64,000 nucleotides of DNA, from contig CAVZKG010000001.1 of assembly GCA_963775805.1 (NCBI GenBank), positions 1,426,001 to 1,490,000 of the forward strand, read 5' to 3'. Positions 44,426 through 52,862 of the stretch are shown here, one piece after another. Made by a program: the position numbers and the translations under genes. The notes below the pieces were generated by a model that searched no databases, was not told where the DNA came from, and worked only from the letters and a program-made list of their open reading frames with translations. This DNA is from JAFAMB01 sp963775805. GTDB taxonomy: Bacteria; Verrucomicrobiota; Verrucomicrobiia; Chthoniobacterales; JAFAMB01. Position 1 is the stretch's first letter; the number at the start of each line of letters is the position of its first letter.

Positions 44426-45592
44426 ATGAGTGACTTTTTCCAACATGGTTTGATCAGCACCCTTCATCGGTTGGTGGAAGGCCCAGTCACTCGTCTCCAC
44501 GATTTGTTGCCGGGGACCGAGCCGATCGATCTCTTGCTCCCGTGTCACTACGCCGAGGTTGGAACACCGGCACTGGAAAGGATCATCGATTCTCTTCGGG
44601 ACGCCTCATTCCTGTCCAGCGTGGTCATCTCAATGAACGGGATTCCGGAACAGTCAGCTGAGGAAGTCTCGCGGATTTGGTCAAGAATGGAGAGAGTTCA
44701 TGTGGTGCTGCAAAACGATTCGCCGTCCTTATTCGAGCAACTCCGCGGTCATGGTTTGCCGGTCAAGCCAGGCAAAGGCCTGAATATCTGGCTTGCACTC
44801 GGCTGGCTTGCGGACCGGCGAACTTCGGGAACGATTCTGATCCATGATTGCGATATTGCCAATTACGGGTCCGATATTGCTGCGTCGCTCGCAATTCCGG
44901 TCGCCGGGTTAGGATACAGCTTTTGCAAAGGTTATTACAGCAGAGTCCGCGAAGAATTATTCGGTCGTGTCACTCGGCTTTTTGTCATTCCGCTTGTTCG
45001 TTCGCTCGAACGAGTCGTTGGTCACACGCCACTTCTCGATTTCATCGACAGTTTCCGGTATCCGCTCGCTGGTGAATATTCGATGAAATTCGAGACCGCG
45101 ATGGACTTGCCGATTGAGAACGGATGGGGACTCGAAATCGGATCCCTTTGCGAACTGCACCGGCATCTCGATCCGGCCACGGTTTGCCAGGTCGATCTCG
45201 CGATTTCATACGATCACAAGCATCGAATTCTCGATCCAGGACAACCCGGAGAAGGGCTTTTACAAACTGCATCAGAGGTGGCTGTCTCGTTGCTGACCCA
45301 CTTGGAACGGGAGGGATGCCGACTAGATGCCAAGACATTGGAAAGCCTGGAAAACGCCTACCGCACGGTCTCAAGAGGGTTTGTCCGGCGTTACCAGCAT
45401 GTTGCCATTCTGAACGGCCTGCCTTTCGACAGTTCTCGCGAAACGCGCAATGCCGATGCGTTTGCTGCGACATTGTCGGAGGCCTGCTTGCAGTTCAATC
45501 AAGGAACCCGGAGCGCCAGTTTGCCGCCATGGCGCCGGATTTTGCGTTCAGAATGGAGACCGGAGTTCAACGTCATCGCTGAGCGTGCCTGA
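44426..45592 (+). CDS. GT81-like glycosyltransferase (GpgS-related)
   Basis: 388 residues from the ATG at 44426 (a GTG lies four codons upstream). The nucleotide-sugar part has LLLPCHYAEVG and, as metal motif, ILIHDCDIANYGSD; GKGLNIWLALGWL precedes it. The acceptor half has RYPLAGEYSMKFETAMDLP and ENGWGLEIGSLCELHR, as in glucosyl-3-phosphoglycerate synthases. Products of that group are precursors of glucosylglycerate, a compatible solute. A different acceptor is possible; no phosphatase (GpgP) gene is adjacent. Confidence 0.7.
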   Translation: MSDFFQHGLISTLHRLVEGPVTRLHDLLPGTEPIDLLLPCHYAEVGTPALERIIDSLRDASFLSSVVISMNGIPEQSAEEVSRIWSRMERVHVVLQNDSPSLFEQLRGHGLPVKPGKGLNIWLALGWLADRRTSGTILIHDCDIANYGSDIAASLAIPVAGLGYSFCKGYYSRVREELFGRVTRLFVIPLVRSLERVVGHTPLLDFIDSFRYPLAGEYSMKFETAMDLPIENGWGLEIGSLCELHRHLDPATVCQVDLAISYDHKHRILDPGQPGEGLLQTASEVAVSLLTHLEREGCRLDAKTLESLENAYRTVSRGFVRRYQHVAILNGLPFDSSRETRNADAFAATLSEACLQFNQGTRSASLPPWRRILRSEWRPEFNVIAERA

Positions 45593-45762
45593 GCGGGGAT
45601 CTGGCCGTAGCGGACCCTTCCCTGGAGTGGACACCCATCGAAGACTTCTGCGCGCTCCTCCGTGTCTCCGTGGTGAACTCTTCCAGGATTCAAGCTTCCC
45701 TATCATCTTTCGGATCCGATCTCGTGCTTGCGCCGGAATTTGTCGTATGTTAGCGAGCGTTT

Positions 45763-46569
45763 ATGCTTCGGTTTACAAAAATGAACGGCGCCGGCAACGA
45801 TTTCGTGCTGATCGACAATCGATCCGCAGCTCTGAGGCTTTCGCGCCAGCAGATTGCATTTTTATGTGATCGTCACCGAGGCATTGGAGCCGATGGAGTC
45901 CTGCTCGTCGAACCGCCGGAAGCCGGGGCCGATTTTCGAATGAGATACTATAACAGCGACGGCGGGGAAGCCGAAATGTGCGGGAATGGCGCGCGCTGTT
46001 TTTCTCGATTCGTGAATGAACTAGCAGGTCCACTGTCCAACGTCCGGTTTGAGACGCAGGCGGGAATCATCCAGGCTGATTTTGATGGCGATCTCGTGAA
46101 ACTTGGAATGAGCCAACCACACGACTTGGTTTTGAATCGATCGCTCGACATCGGCGGCGTGAAACTTTCGACGCACTTTGTTAACACCGGCGTCCCACAT
46201 GTCGTCACCTTCGTGGACGACATTACTTCGGTGCCAGTGCAACAGTGGGGATCCGAAATCCGGAATCACCCCGCGTTCCGGCCGAAGGGGACGAATGCAA
46301 ACTTCGTGAAAGAAGTCGAACCTGGACGATTAATCATCCGGACATACGAACGCGGCGTGGAAACTGAAACACTGGCGTGCGGCACCGGAGTCACCGCTGC
46401 TGGATTGATTTATGCGGCGTTGAGCAATGCGCCGTCCCCGGTTCGACTGCAAGTTCGGGGCGGCGACTGGCTTGAGGTCGGATTTCGCGTGACTGGAAAC
46501 GGTTTTGAAGAGGTCACGCTAAAAGGTCCGGCCGACTTCACCTTTGAAGGGTCCATCGCAATCTCATAA
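45763..46569 (+). CDS. dapF: Diaminopimelate epimerase
   Basis: Converts LL- to meso-diaminopimelate for lysine and peptidoglycan. 268 residues. MNGAGNDFVLIDNR at the N-terminus, the first catalytic cysteine in MCGNGARCFSRF, the second in LACGTGVTAAGLI, and FRPKGTNANFV between. First gene of the run dapF-dapA-dapB-folK-panB, 12 bases before dapA. Confidence 0.95.
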   Translation: MLRFTKMNGAGNDFVLIDNRSAALRLSRQQIAFLCDRHRGIGADGVLLVEPPEAGADFRMRYYNSDGGEAEMCGNGARCFSRFVNELAGPLSNVRFETQAGIIQADFDGDLVKLGMSQPHDLVLNRSLDIGGVKLSTHFVNTGVPHVVTFVDDITSVPVQQWGSEIRNHPAFRPKGTNANFVKEVEPGRLIIRTYERGVETETLACGTGVTAAGLIYAALSNAPSPVRLQVRGGDWLEVGFRVTGNGFEEVTLKGPADFTFEGSIAIS

Positions 46570-46581
46570 CCCTCCTATCCA

Positions 46582-47460
46582 ATGTCATATACAGGCACCT
46601 ACACCGCCATTGTTACTCCCTTCAAAAACGGACAGATCGATGAATCCGCGTTTCGCAAACTGATTGCGTTTCAAATCGAGAACGGCATCAGCGGGATTGT
46701 CCCGACCGGAACCACTGGCGAGGCGGCCACGCTCGACTACGACGAGCATTTGCGGGTTATTGAAATCGCTGTCGAAGAGGCACAGGGACGCTGCAAGATC
46801 ATTGCCGGAACCGGATCCAATTCGACACAAGAAGCGATTGATTTGACCGTTAAAGCGGAGCGGCTCGGTGTGGACGCGGCACTTCTTGCGAGTCCGTACT
46901 ACAATAAGCCGACGCAGGAAGGGGTTTACCGGCATTACAAGAAGATCTCAGAATCGACGGGGCTCAACCTGATGTTGTACAATGTTCCCGGTCGTACAGC
47001 CGGCGAAATCGGCGTTGAAACCTGTGCCCGCCTGGCACACGACTGCAAGAATATCGTTTCAATCAAGGAGGCGGGAGGTTCCACCGAACGAGTCTCGGCG
47101 TTGCGAAGAATTCTTCCTCAGGAATTCGCAATCCTTTCCGGAGATGACGCATTGACGTTACCGTTTATGTCCGTCGGCGCTGTCGGCGTGGTGAGCGTGG
47201 CCTCCAATGTGATTCCGAAAGCGATGACTCAGCTGGTTAGCGCGTTTCTGAGCGGTCGAGCCTCTGACGCACTCAACCTCCATTTGGACTATTTTCAGTT
47301 GTTCAAGGATCTCTTCATTGAGTCGAATCCGATTCCGGTCAAAACCGCCCTGTACCTGATGGGGATGATCGAGAACGAGTTCCGGCTGCCTCTCTGCGAA
47401 ATCAGCAAGCCAAATCAGGGTAAGCTGCACGAGACGCTTGCGTCGTATAAGCTCGTATGA
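46582..47460 (+). CDS. dapA: 4-hydroxy-tetrahydrodipicolinate synthase
   Basis: Condenses pyruvate with aspartate semialdehyde. 292 residues. TGTTGEAATL binds pyruvate, the proton-relay tyrosine lies in YNVPGRTAGE, and the Schiff-base lysine in IVSIKEAGGS. Its stop overlaps the dapB start (ATGA), so the genes are coupled. Confidence 0.95.
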   Translation: MSYTGTYTAIVTPFKNGQIDESAFRKLIAFQIENGISGIVPTGTTGEAATLDYDEHLRVIEIAVEEAQGRCKIIAGTGSNSTQEAIDLTVKAERLGVDAALLASPYYNKPTQEGVYRHYKKISESTGLNLMLYNVPGRTAGEIGVETCARLAHDCKNIVSIKEAGGSTERVSALRRILPQEFAILSGDDALTLPFMSVGAVGVVSVASNVIPKAMTQLVSAFLSGRASDALNLHLDYFQLFKDLFIESNPIPVKTALYLMGMIENEFRLPLCEISKPNQGKLHETLASYKLV

Positions 47461-48209
47461 TGCGGTTGCACGTGCACGGGGGAAACGGTCGCCTCGGCAG
47501 GGCAATCGTTCGCATTGCGAACGAGTCCGGCGATTTCAAGGTTTCGGTGTCCGGCCGGAAAGAGGAACAAGAAAGATTCGACGCCGATTGGGACGTGGTC
47601 GTCGACGTTAGCCAACCGGCGGGAACAATCGCGATGATCGATCGTTGCAAGAAAAACGGCATTCCGATCGTCATTGGAACGACAGGACACTCCGCGGCGG
47701 AGATTGAACAGATCCGGAGCGCTTCATCACAGGTCGCGGTTCTGCTTTCTCCGAATTTCAGCATAGGCGTGAATCTTCTTTTCTGGCTGGCGGAACGGAC
47801 GAGCGGAATCCTGGGTCCAGATTTCGATACGGAGATTCTAGAGCTGCATCATCGCCTGAAGAAGGATTCACCCAGCGGGACTGCGAAACGGCTCGGCGAG
47901 ATCATCGCGAAAACACGTGATCTTGAATATGACAAAGCCTCAAGACACGGCCGTGAAGGTTTAGTCGGTGAACGAACCCGGGATGAAATTGGCCTCCACG
48001 CGGTCCGGGGTGGAGATATTGTCGGTGAGCACACAGTCTATTTCATCGGCCCCGACGAACGGATCGAACTGACGCATCGCGCTTCAAGCCGGGACGTTTT
48101 CGCGCGGGGCGCATTGCGTGCGGCTCAATGGCTGGTTGGGAAACCTGCGAATTGTTACGATATGCAGGATCTGTTGGGACTACGCGAGGACCGGCATAGA
48201 CGCCTATAA
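47457..48209 (+). CDS. dapB: 4-hydroxy-tetrahydrodipicolinate reductase
   Basis: NAD(P)H-dependent second step of the diaminopimelate branch. 250 residues. HGGNGRLGRAIV is the cofactor loop, GTTGHSAAEI the next, SPNFSIGVNLLF the substrate part and ELHHRLKKDSPSGTAKRL contains the catalytic histidine and lysine. Starts inside the dapA stop. Confidence 0.94.
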   Translation: MMRLHVHGGNGRLGRAIVRIANESGDFKVSVSGRKEEQERFDADWDVVVDVSQPAGTIAMIDRCKKNGIPIVIGTTGHSAAEIEQIRSASSQVAVLLSPNFSIGVNLLFWLAERTSGILGPDFDTEILELHHRLKKDSPSGTAKRLGEIIAKTRDLEYDKASRHGREGLVGERTRDEIGLHAVRGGDIVGEHTVYFIGPDERIELTHRASSRDVFARGALRAAQWLVGKPANCYDMQDLLGLREDRHRRL

Positions 48210-48219
48210 TTCAAGCTCG

Positions 48220-48729
48220 ATGCGTTGTGGAATCGCCCTGGGGTCAAATATCGAAGATCGTCTGCATCATCTCCGCGACGGTTTCAGGCGCGCTTGCTCT
48301 TTCCATGAGGCAGGACCGCCAGTGGCAGTCTCTTCAATCTACGAAACCGACCCAGTTGGTTGCGAACCGGGCACATTCCCATATCTCAACGCGGTGATCG
48401 AAATCAACTTCAGCGGGCCGCCAGTCGCTCTGCTGGATGGTCTGTTGGAAGTCGAGAAAGAAATGGGGCGCCCATCGAAAAGACCCAGAAACTCTCCACG
48501 AGCAATTGACCTCGACATCCTGTACGCGGGCAACCTTGTTTTGAATAATCCGGAGATCATTATTCCTCATCCGCGGATTCATCAGCGCAGGTTCGTTCTC
48601 ACGCCTCTGGCGGAAATCGCGCCCGATCTTGTGCTTCCTGGTCACATGAACTCCGTCAAAACCCTTCTCGATGCACTCCAGGACCCGAGCAAGGTATCGC
48701 GCCTCAATTCCGATTTAGCGGCCTTGTGA
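48220..48729 (+). CDS. folK: Hydroxymethyl-dihydropterin pyrophosphokinase
   Basis: Transfers pyrophosphate from ATP to 6-hydroxymethyl-dihydropterin in folate synthesis. The start at 48220 (MRCGIALGSNIEDRL) gives 169 residues; the open frame extends upstream into dapB but the family begins here. Motifs: SSIYETDPVG, FPYLNAVIEINF, and RNSPRAIDLDILYAG with the two magnesium aspartates. The stop overlaps the panB start by four bases. Confidence 0.93.
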   Translation: MRCGIALGSNIEDRLHHLRDGFRRACSFHEAGPPVAVSSIYETDPVGCEPGTFPYLNAVIEINFSGPPVALLDGLLEVEKEMGRPSKRPRNSPRAIDLDILYAGNLVLNNPEIIIPHPRIHQRRFVLTPLAEIAPDLVLPGHMNSVKTLLDALQDPSKVSRLNSDLAAL

Positions 48730-49490
48730 ATAAGATCACTCCCAATGCGGTTCGCGACTGGAAGAAAGCTGGGCGAAAGATCAGTGCCCTGACGGCATAC
48801 GACTTTCCGACAGCCAAACTGCTGGACGAATCGGGTATTGATCTGGTGCTGGTCGGAGATTCTTTGGGAATGACCATACTCGGATACCCCGATACGACCC
48901 AAGTGCAGATGGAGGATGTGATTTATCACACGCGCGCAGTGGCACGGGGAATCTCATCGGCGCTGCTTGTAGCGGATCTTCCGATTCACAGTTACAGCAC
49001 TCCGGACCTCGCTGTCGTCAATTCCCGACGGCTTATCAGCGCCGGTGCCGAAGCAGTTAAACTGGAAGGGGGCGTGGCATGCGAAGAGCAGATCAAGGCG
49101 ATTACCGGAGCCGGCATCCCGTTTCTCGGCCACATCGGCATGTTGCCTCAACATGTTCTCGAGGAAGGGGGATACCATAGGAAAGGAGTGACTTCCGAGG
49201 AGCGCAAATATCTCATTGAGGAAGCGAAATCGATCGAACGTGGCGGCGGGTTCGCGGTCGTGCTTGAGCTTGTTGAAACATCCACCGCTGCAGAGATCAC
49301 ACAATCGGTCTCCATTCCCACCATAGGCATCGGTTCTGGACCCGCCTGCGATGGCCAGATTCTGGTCTTTCATGACCTGGTTGGGTATTTTCCCTGGTTC
49401 ACGCCCAAGCACGTCAAACCTGGGGCGGACGTCGCCGGAGAAATCAGGAAGGCGGCACAGGCCTACATCGCGAGAACCAAAGGGACGTAG
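48726..49490 (+). CDS. panB: 3-methyl-2-oxobutanoate hydroxymethyltransferase
   Basis: First step of pantothenate synthesis. 254 residues from a GTG start that overlaps folK (GTGA). VGDSLGMTILGYPDT, AGAEAVKLEGG, GIPFLGHIGMLPQH, the catalytic glutamate in VLELVETSTAAEI, and TIGIGSGPACDGQILV are all normal. Last gene of the biosynthetic run. Confidence 0.95.
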   Translation: MNKITPNAVRDWKKAGRKISALTAYDFPTAKLLDESGIDLVLVGDSLGMTILGYPDTTQVQMEDVIYHTRAVARGISSALLVADLPIHSYSTPDLAVVNSRRLISAGAEAVKLEGGVACEEQIKAITGAGIPFLGHIGMLPQHVLEEGGYHRKGVTSEERKYLIEEAKSIERGGGFAVVLELVETSTAAEITQSVSIPTIGIGSGPACDGQILVFHDLVGYFPWFTPKHVKPGADVAGEIRKAAQAYIARTKGT

Positions 49491-49706
49491 GTTTTGAGTT
49501 CGGGTTTAGGCGTTCGGCGCTCAGAGTTCGGAGTTCGGAGTTCGGAGTTCGGAGTTCGGAGTTCGAGAGAAATGTAGGATTGGCTTTCAGCCTGTCTTCG
49601 ATTGGCTTTCAGCCTGTCTAATCCCCAGCTTCAAGGTAACTTCCTTACATCACGAACCCGGAACCTTGAACCCGGAACTTTGAACTCCGCGCGCGCAAGC
49701 GCGCGC
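49491..49706. repeat. GAGTTCG heptamer array and hairpin repeats behind panB
   Basis: Six perfect tandem copies of GAGTTCG occupy 49524-49565. Behind them the sequence GATTGGCTTTCAGCCTGTCT occurs twice (about 49577-49620), and contains the AGGCTGAAAGCC hairpin seen in other spacers of this window. At 49687-49706 GCGCGCGCAAGCGCGCGC forms a strong stem close to the accA stop. Confidence 0.8.
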
Positions 49707-50666
49707 TCAGCCTTCCGACACCTGGCCCATGCGGCGGAATTTTTCGTAACGTTGGTCGATCAGCTTATTCACCGGTTTCTTTGCCAACTCGGCGAGATGC
49801 TTCAAAAGTGATTCTTGCAAATTCTTCGCTGCCAACTCCGGGTCTTGGTGTGCACCACCGAGCGGTTCCGGAATTACTTCGTCAATCAGTTCGAGCTTCT
49901 TAAGATGATTCGCTGTCAGCTTCAATGCTTCGGCCGCCTCCGGGGCGTGGCTTCGATGTTTCCAAAGAATCGCCGCGCAACCTTCCGGACTGATCACTGA
50001 ATAATAGGCGTTCTCGAACATCAGTACCCTATCGGCAACCCCGATACCCAACGCTCCCCCTGACCCCCCCTCGCCAATCACCGTCGCAATGATTGGCGTG
50101 CGGAGCAACATCATTTCGCGCAAATTGACAGCGATCGATTCGGCGATGTGCCTCTCTTCGGCACCGACCCCGGGATAAGCACCAGGGGTATCGATTAAAG
50201 TAATAATTGGAAGATGAAACCGTTCCCCGAGGCGCATGACACGCAGCGCCTTTCGGTATCCCTCGGGATTCGCGCATCCGAAATTGCGGCGAATGTTTTC
50301 CTTGGTATCCCGCCCTTTCTGATGGGCAATTACCGCACAGCGAAACTCGCCGATTTTCGCAAATCCACACGGCATCGCTTCGTCATCTCCGAACAAACGG
50401 TCACCGTGCAACTCAACAAAATCTGAGAAGACAGATCGAAAGTAGTCCAGCGCAAAGGGCCGAGCGGTGTGCCTGGCGATCTGAATCTTCTGCCAGGCAG
50501 TTAACGTGTCGTAGGTCTCCCTTTTGGTTTTTTCGATTTTCTCTTCCATCGCGCTCACTTCGCGCTCAAGATCGACCGAGCTCAACTTCGAATGCTTCTT
50601 CAGTTCGTCGAGTTGCTTTTCTAATTCGACGATCGGCTTTTCGAATTCTAAGGGTTGGACCTTCAT
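49707..50666 (-). CDS. accA: Acetyl-CoA carboxylase carboxyltransferase, alpha subunit
   Basis: First committed step of fatty-acid synthesis, with AccB, AccC and AccD encoded elsewhere. 319 residues. The N-terminal helices (KPIVELEKQLDELKK), HTARPFALDYF, HGDRLFGDD, DTPGAYPGVGAEERH and the oxyanion-hole glycines in GEGGSGGALGIGVADRV are typical. Its start overlaps the stop of the LysM gene by one base (TAATG). Confidence 0.95.
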   Translation of the reverse strand: MKVQPLEFEKPIVELEKQLDELKKHSKLSSVDLEREVSAMEEKIEKTKRETYDTLTAWQKIQIARHTARPFALDYFRSVFSDFVELHGDRLFGDDEAMPCGFAKIGEFRCAVIAHQKGRDTKENIRRNFGCANPEGYRKALRVMRLGERFHLPIITLIDTPGAYPGVGAEERHIAESIAVNLREMMLLRTPIIATVIGEGGSGGALGIGVADRVLMFENAYYSVISPEGCAAILWKHRSHAPEAAEALKLTANHLKKLELIDEVIPEPLGGAHQDPELAAKNLQESLLKHLAELAKKPVNKLIDQRYEKFRRMGQVSEG

Positions 50667-51502
50667 TATTTTACGATGATCGGCGTATCTTTCGTTACCA
50701 AAGCATAGAGCTCTTCCATATCCGGCGAGCTCAGCATGATTCCGGTGGCGGGTTTTTGTGCGTTCGGAGTCTCCGGATTGGTTTCGGAGTACAGGGTGAT
50801 ACCATTATCGTTTATGACAATCCATCGGCTGCTTCCGAGGTATTTTTTTTCCCCAAACGAAACGCGAAGCCCGCTGGACCATGCAATCTTTTCTTTCATC
50901 TTAAAAAGGCCAACTGCCGGTTTTGCCGCCAGCCTGACCGCTATCGGCTTATACCAACGGAAATAATCTCCATTGTTCAGGAGGCTTACTTCTCCATTTT
51001 TTCCGTTGATGGTCATGCTGAACTGTCCTTTGGGAATAATCAGCCTCTCTCCAGGTTGAATGGTCAGACTATCCAGATTATTCGCCTTAAAAATCAGCTC
51101 AGCCGGCGTCTTCGTTTTGTTGGCGATCCTGGCGATCGAATCTCCGCGGACAACAAAATACTCGGTCTTATTGGGACTTGGCGCAGGTGAAAAGAACTCG
51201 CTGATATTCAGGTCGCCGAGCAGTTTTTTTGCCTCGTCTGTCTTGATGGAATCAGGAAAACTACGGATCAACGAACGGAGAATATCTTTCCCGTAAGCTT
51301 GATGACCGCCGGCTAACTCCTGTTTTGCTTGTGCGAGCATCTCGATACCCGGATCGGGTGTCGGAGTAATGACCGGCTGGTTAGCACCGGCCAGATGAAA
51401 ATCCGGTTTTTTGAAGAACAGCCGGTAAGCGATGAATCCTCCCCCTCCAAAGACGCCGAATGCCAGCAAGACAACGACAAAAATCTTCAGCAGGTTATTC
51501 AT
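50666..51502 (-). CDS. LysM protein with a degenerate L,D-transpeptidase-like end
   Basis: 278 residues. One N-terminal membrane anchor (FVVVLLAFGVFGGGGFIAYR), a helical repeat-like part, a LysM domain EYFVVRGDSIARIANKTKTP and ELIFKANNLDSLTIQPGERL (about 115-160) that should bind peptidoglycan, and a YkuD-like C-terminus. There the usual catalytic His...Ser-x-Gly-Cys-Ile-Arg is replaced by ATGIMLSSPDMEELYALV, so the cross-linking activity is probably lost. Coupled to accA. Confidence 0.75.
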   Translation of the reverse strand: MNNLLKIFVVVLLAFGVFGGGGFIAYRLFFKKPDFHLAGANQPVITPTPDPGIEMLAQAKQELAGGHQAYGKDILRSLIRSFPDSIKTDEAKKLLGDLNISEFFSPAPSPNKTEYFVVRGDSIARIANKTKTPAELIFKANNLDSLTIQPGERLIIPKGQFSMTINGKNGEVSLLNNGDYFRWYKPIAVRLAAKPAVGLFKMKEKIAWSSGLRVSFGEKKYLGSSRWIVINDNGITLYSETNPETPNAQKPATGIMLSSPDMEELYALVTKDTPIIVK

Positions 51503-51549
51503 TCAGGACTTCTGCTGAAAGCTTGCTTTTCCTCCTTCTGGCAGGGCAC

Positions 51550-52068
51550 CTAAAGCAGGCCTTTCCGCCGAAAATCCTGAATATTGCGTCCAGCCGATTG
51601 CTGGATCATCTCGACTGTGAACTTCAACAGGCAGACCTCCCACCCCTCATCGACCCCCTGAATAATGGCGGTATTGCTTCGCACCGCTTCCGGAATTTGG
51701 TTTGTGACCCGCTCAAGCACTGCTTCGATCGAATCGTGCACCAGATTTTCAGCAAGATCGTCTTTGCGAATCTGAAATCCGTATTTCAGCACCGCCGCAT
51801 GTCTCGCCTGCAAAAGATCAGCAAATTTTTGAGCCTTCTCTCCGAAACCCTCGAGCGTCAGCTTCGCGATGTTCTCTCCGGTCAAAATCTGTGGACGGTC
51901 GGCCTGTATTTTGCCATCGCGTACTCGGACCTCATTCGCACGGTCCATGAGTTCGCTGACCAGGTAGAAATGAAAACTAGTGACTCCGAATGTCTCGATA
52001 CGGCGCTCGGGCGAAACAATCACTTTTGTGTTCTCGAGCGCATAAGTAAGGTCATCTTCCGAATACAT
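51550..52068 (-). CDS. Conserved hypothetical protein
   Basis: 172 residues from the ATG at 52068 (a TTG lies five codons upstream). No signal peptide or membrane part. Mixed alpha/beta pattern with VIVSPERRIETFGVTSFHFY and LVSELMDRANEVRVRDGKIQ near the start and VDEGWEVCLLKFTVEMIQQS near the end. I know no function. It is between the LysM gene and acpP, all on one strand. Confidence 0.6.
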   Translation of the reverse strand: MYSEDDLTYALENTKVIVSPERRIETFGVTSFHFYLVSELMDRANEVRVRDGKIQADRPQILTGENIAKLTLEGFGEKAQKFADLLQARHAAVLKYGFQIRKDDLAENLVHDSIEAVLERVTNQIPEAVRSNTAIIQGVDEGWEVCLLKFTVEMIQQSAGRNIQDFRRKGLL

Positions 52069-52208
52069 AGAAAGCAACCTCAAATCTTAATCGGATTCGT
52101 GCGCGACACAAACGCACGCGGCGCGACGGTCTAGTCGTTCGTCCAGAGGATCCCCTTGCCTCTCCTTGGGTGGCAAGGGAGACCCCTCAAGTCGTTTTGC
52201 TTTAGCGT

Positions 52209-52451
52209 TTATTTCGCCCGCTCTTCAATGTATCGGACAACGTCGCCGACCGTCTGGAGCTTTTCCGCATCTTCATCAGGAACTTCCACAGAAAACTCCT
52301 CTTCAAATGCCATCACAAGCTCGACCGTATCAAGCGAGTCAGCGCCGAGATCCTCAATGAATGAAGCGGTAGGTGTCACCTGCTCAGGATTCACGCCGAG
52401 TTGCTCGACGATGATCTCTTTCACCTTATCTTCGATGGATTTCTCTGACAT
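52209..52451 (-). CDS. acpP: Acyl carrier protein
   Basis: Carries growing acyl chains on phosphopantetheine attached to Ser39 in GADSLDTVELVMAFEEEF. 80 residues, very acidic. No fab genes lie beside it, unlike the usual fabD-fabG-acpP-fabF cluster; accA is 1.5 kb away on the same strand. Confidence 0.96.
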   Translation of the reverse strand: MSEKSIEDKVKEIIVEQLGVNPEQVTPTASFIEDLGADSLDTVELVMAFEEEFSVEVPDEDAEKLQTVGDVVRYIEERAK

Positions 52452-52862
52452 AAATCGCGTTTTCTCTCGGTTGTGGTTAAGACGTGCCTACGGTTAATTG
52501 TGAAGCCCGGTGATGGCAAATAAATTAATTGCACTAAATAGCAACTACTTTCTTGCTCGTGGAACCTTCAATTTCCGAACGGTGTCTTAGACAGCATTCT
52601 CCTGTCGCGTCTGCGGATTTTTTTGGTTTGGAGTTGTCACGAGGTCGGTTCCCTTCCAAAGTCCACTCAACCGCGTGATAAATTCTCGCAGGTACGACGC
52701 AACTGACTGCGGTTGTCTCTGGTTTAATCGGCGTAGTATCTACTTTTGTATTGACCTATCGGATGGAAACGACAACCTAGACGCCCGTTTGCAAGACTGT
52801 ACCTCGGCGACCGTGCCGGGCGCTTTATTTTTGGGTTTTTAACTTCCACCTCTAAGCTGACC
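52452..52862. other. Divergent promoter region between acpP and the arginine-rich protein gene
   Basis: About 410 bases without a gene or RNA that I can recognise. AT-rich patches (AATAAATTAATTGCACTAAA near 52520) may be the acpP promoter, and TTGTATTGACC near 52746 part of the promoter of the plus-strand gene. Confidence 0.4.

Noticed and set aside
49524..49565. GAGTTCG array considered as a CRISPR or iteron origin
   Set aside because: Seven-base unit without spacers, and no replication gene or DnaA boxes seen next to it.
52133..52200. CCTTGCC...GGCAAGG stem behind acpP considered as a terminator
   Set aside because: On the acpP strand no T run follows the stem, so I do not list it.
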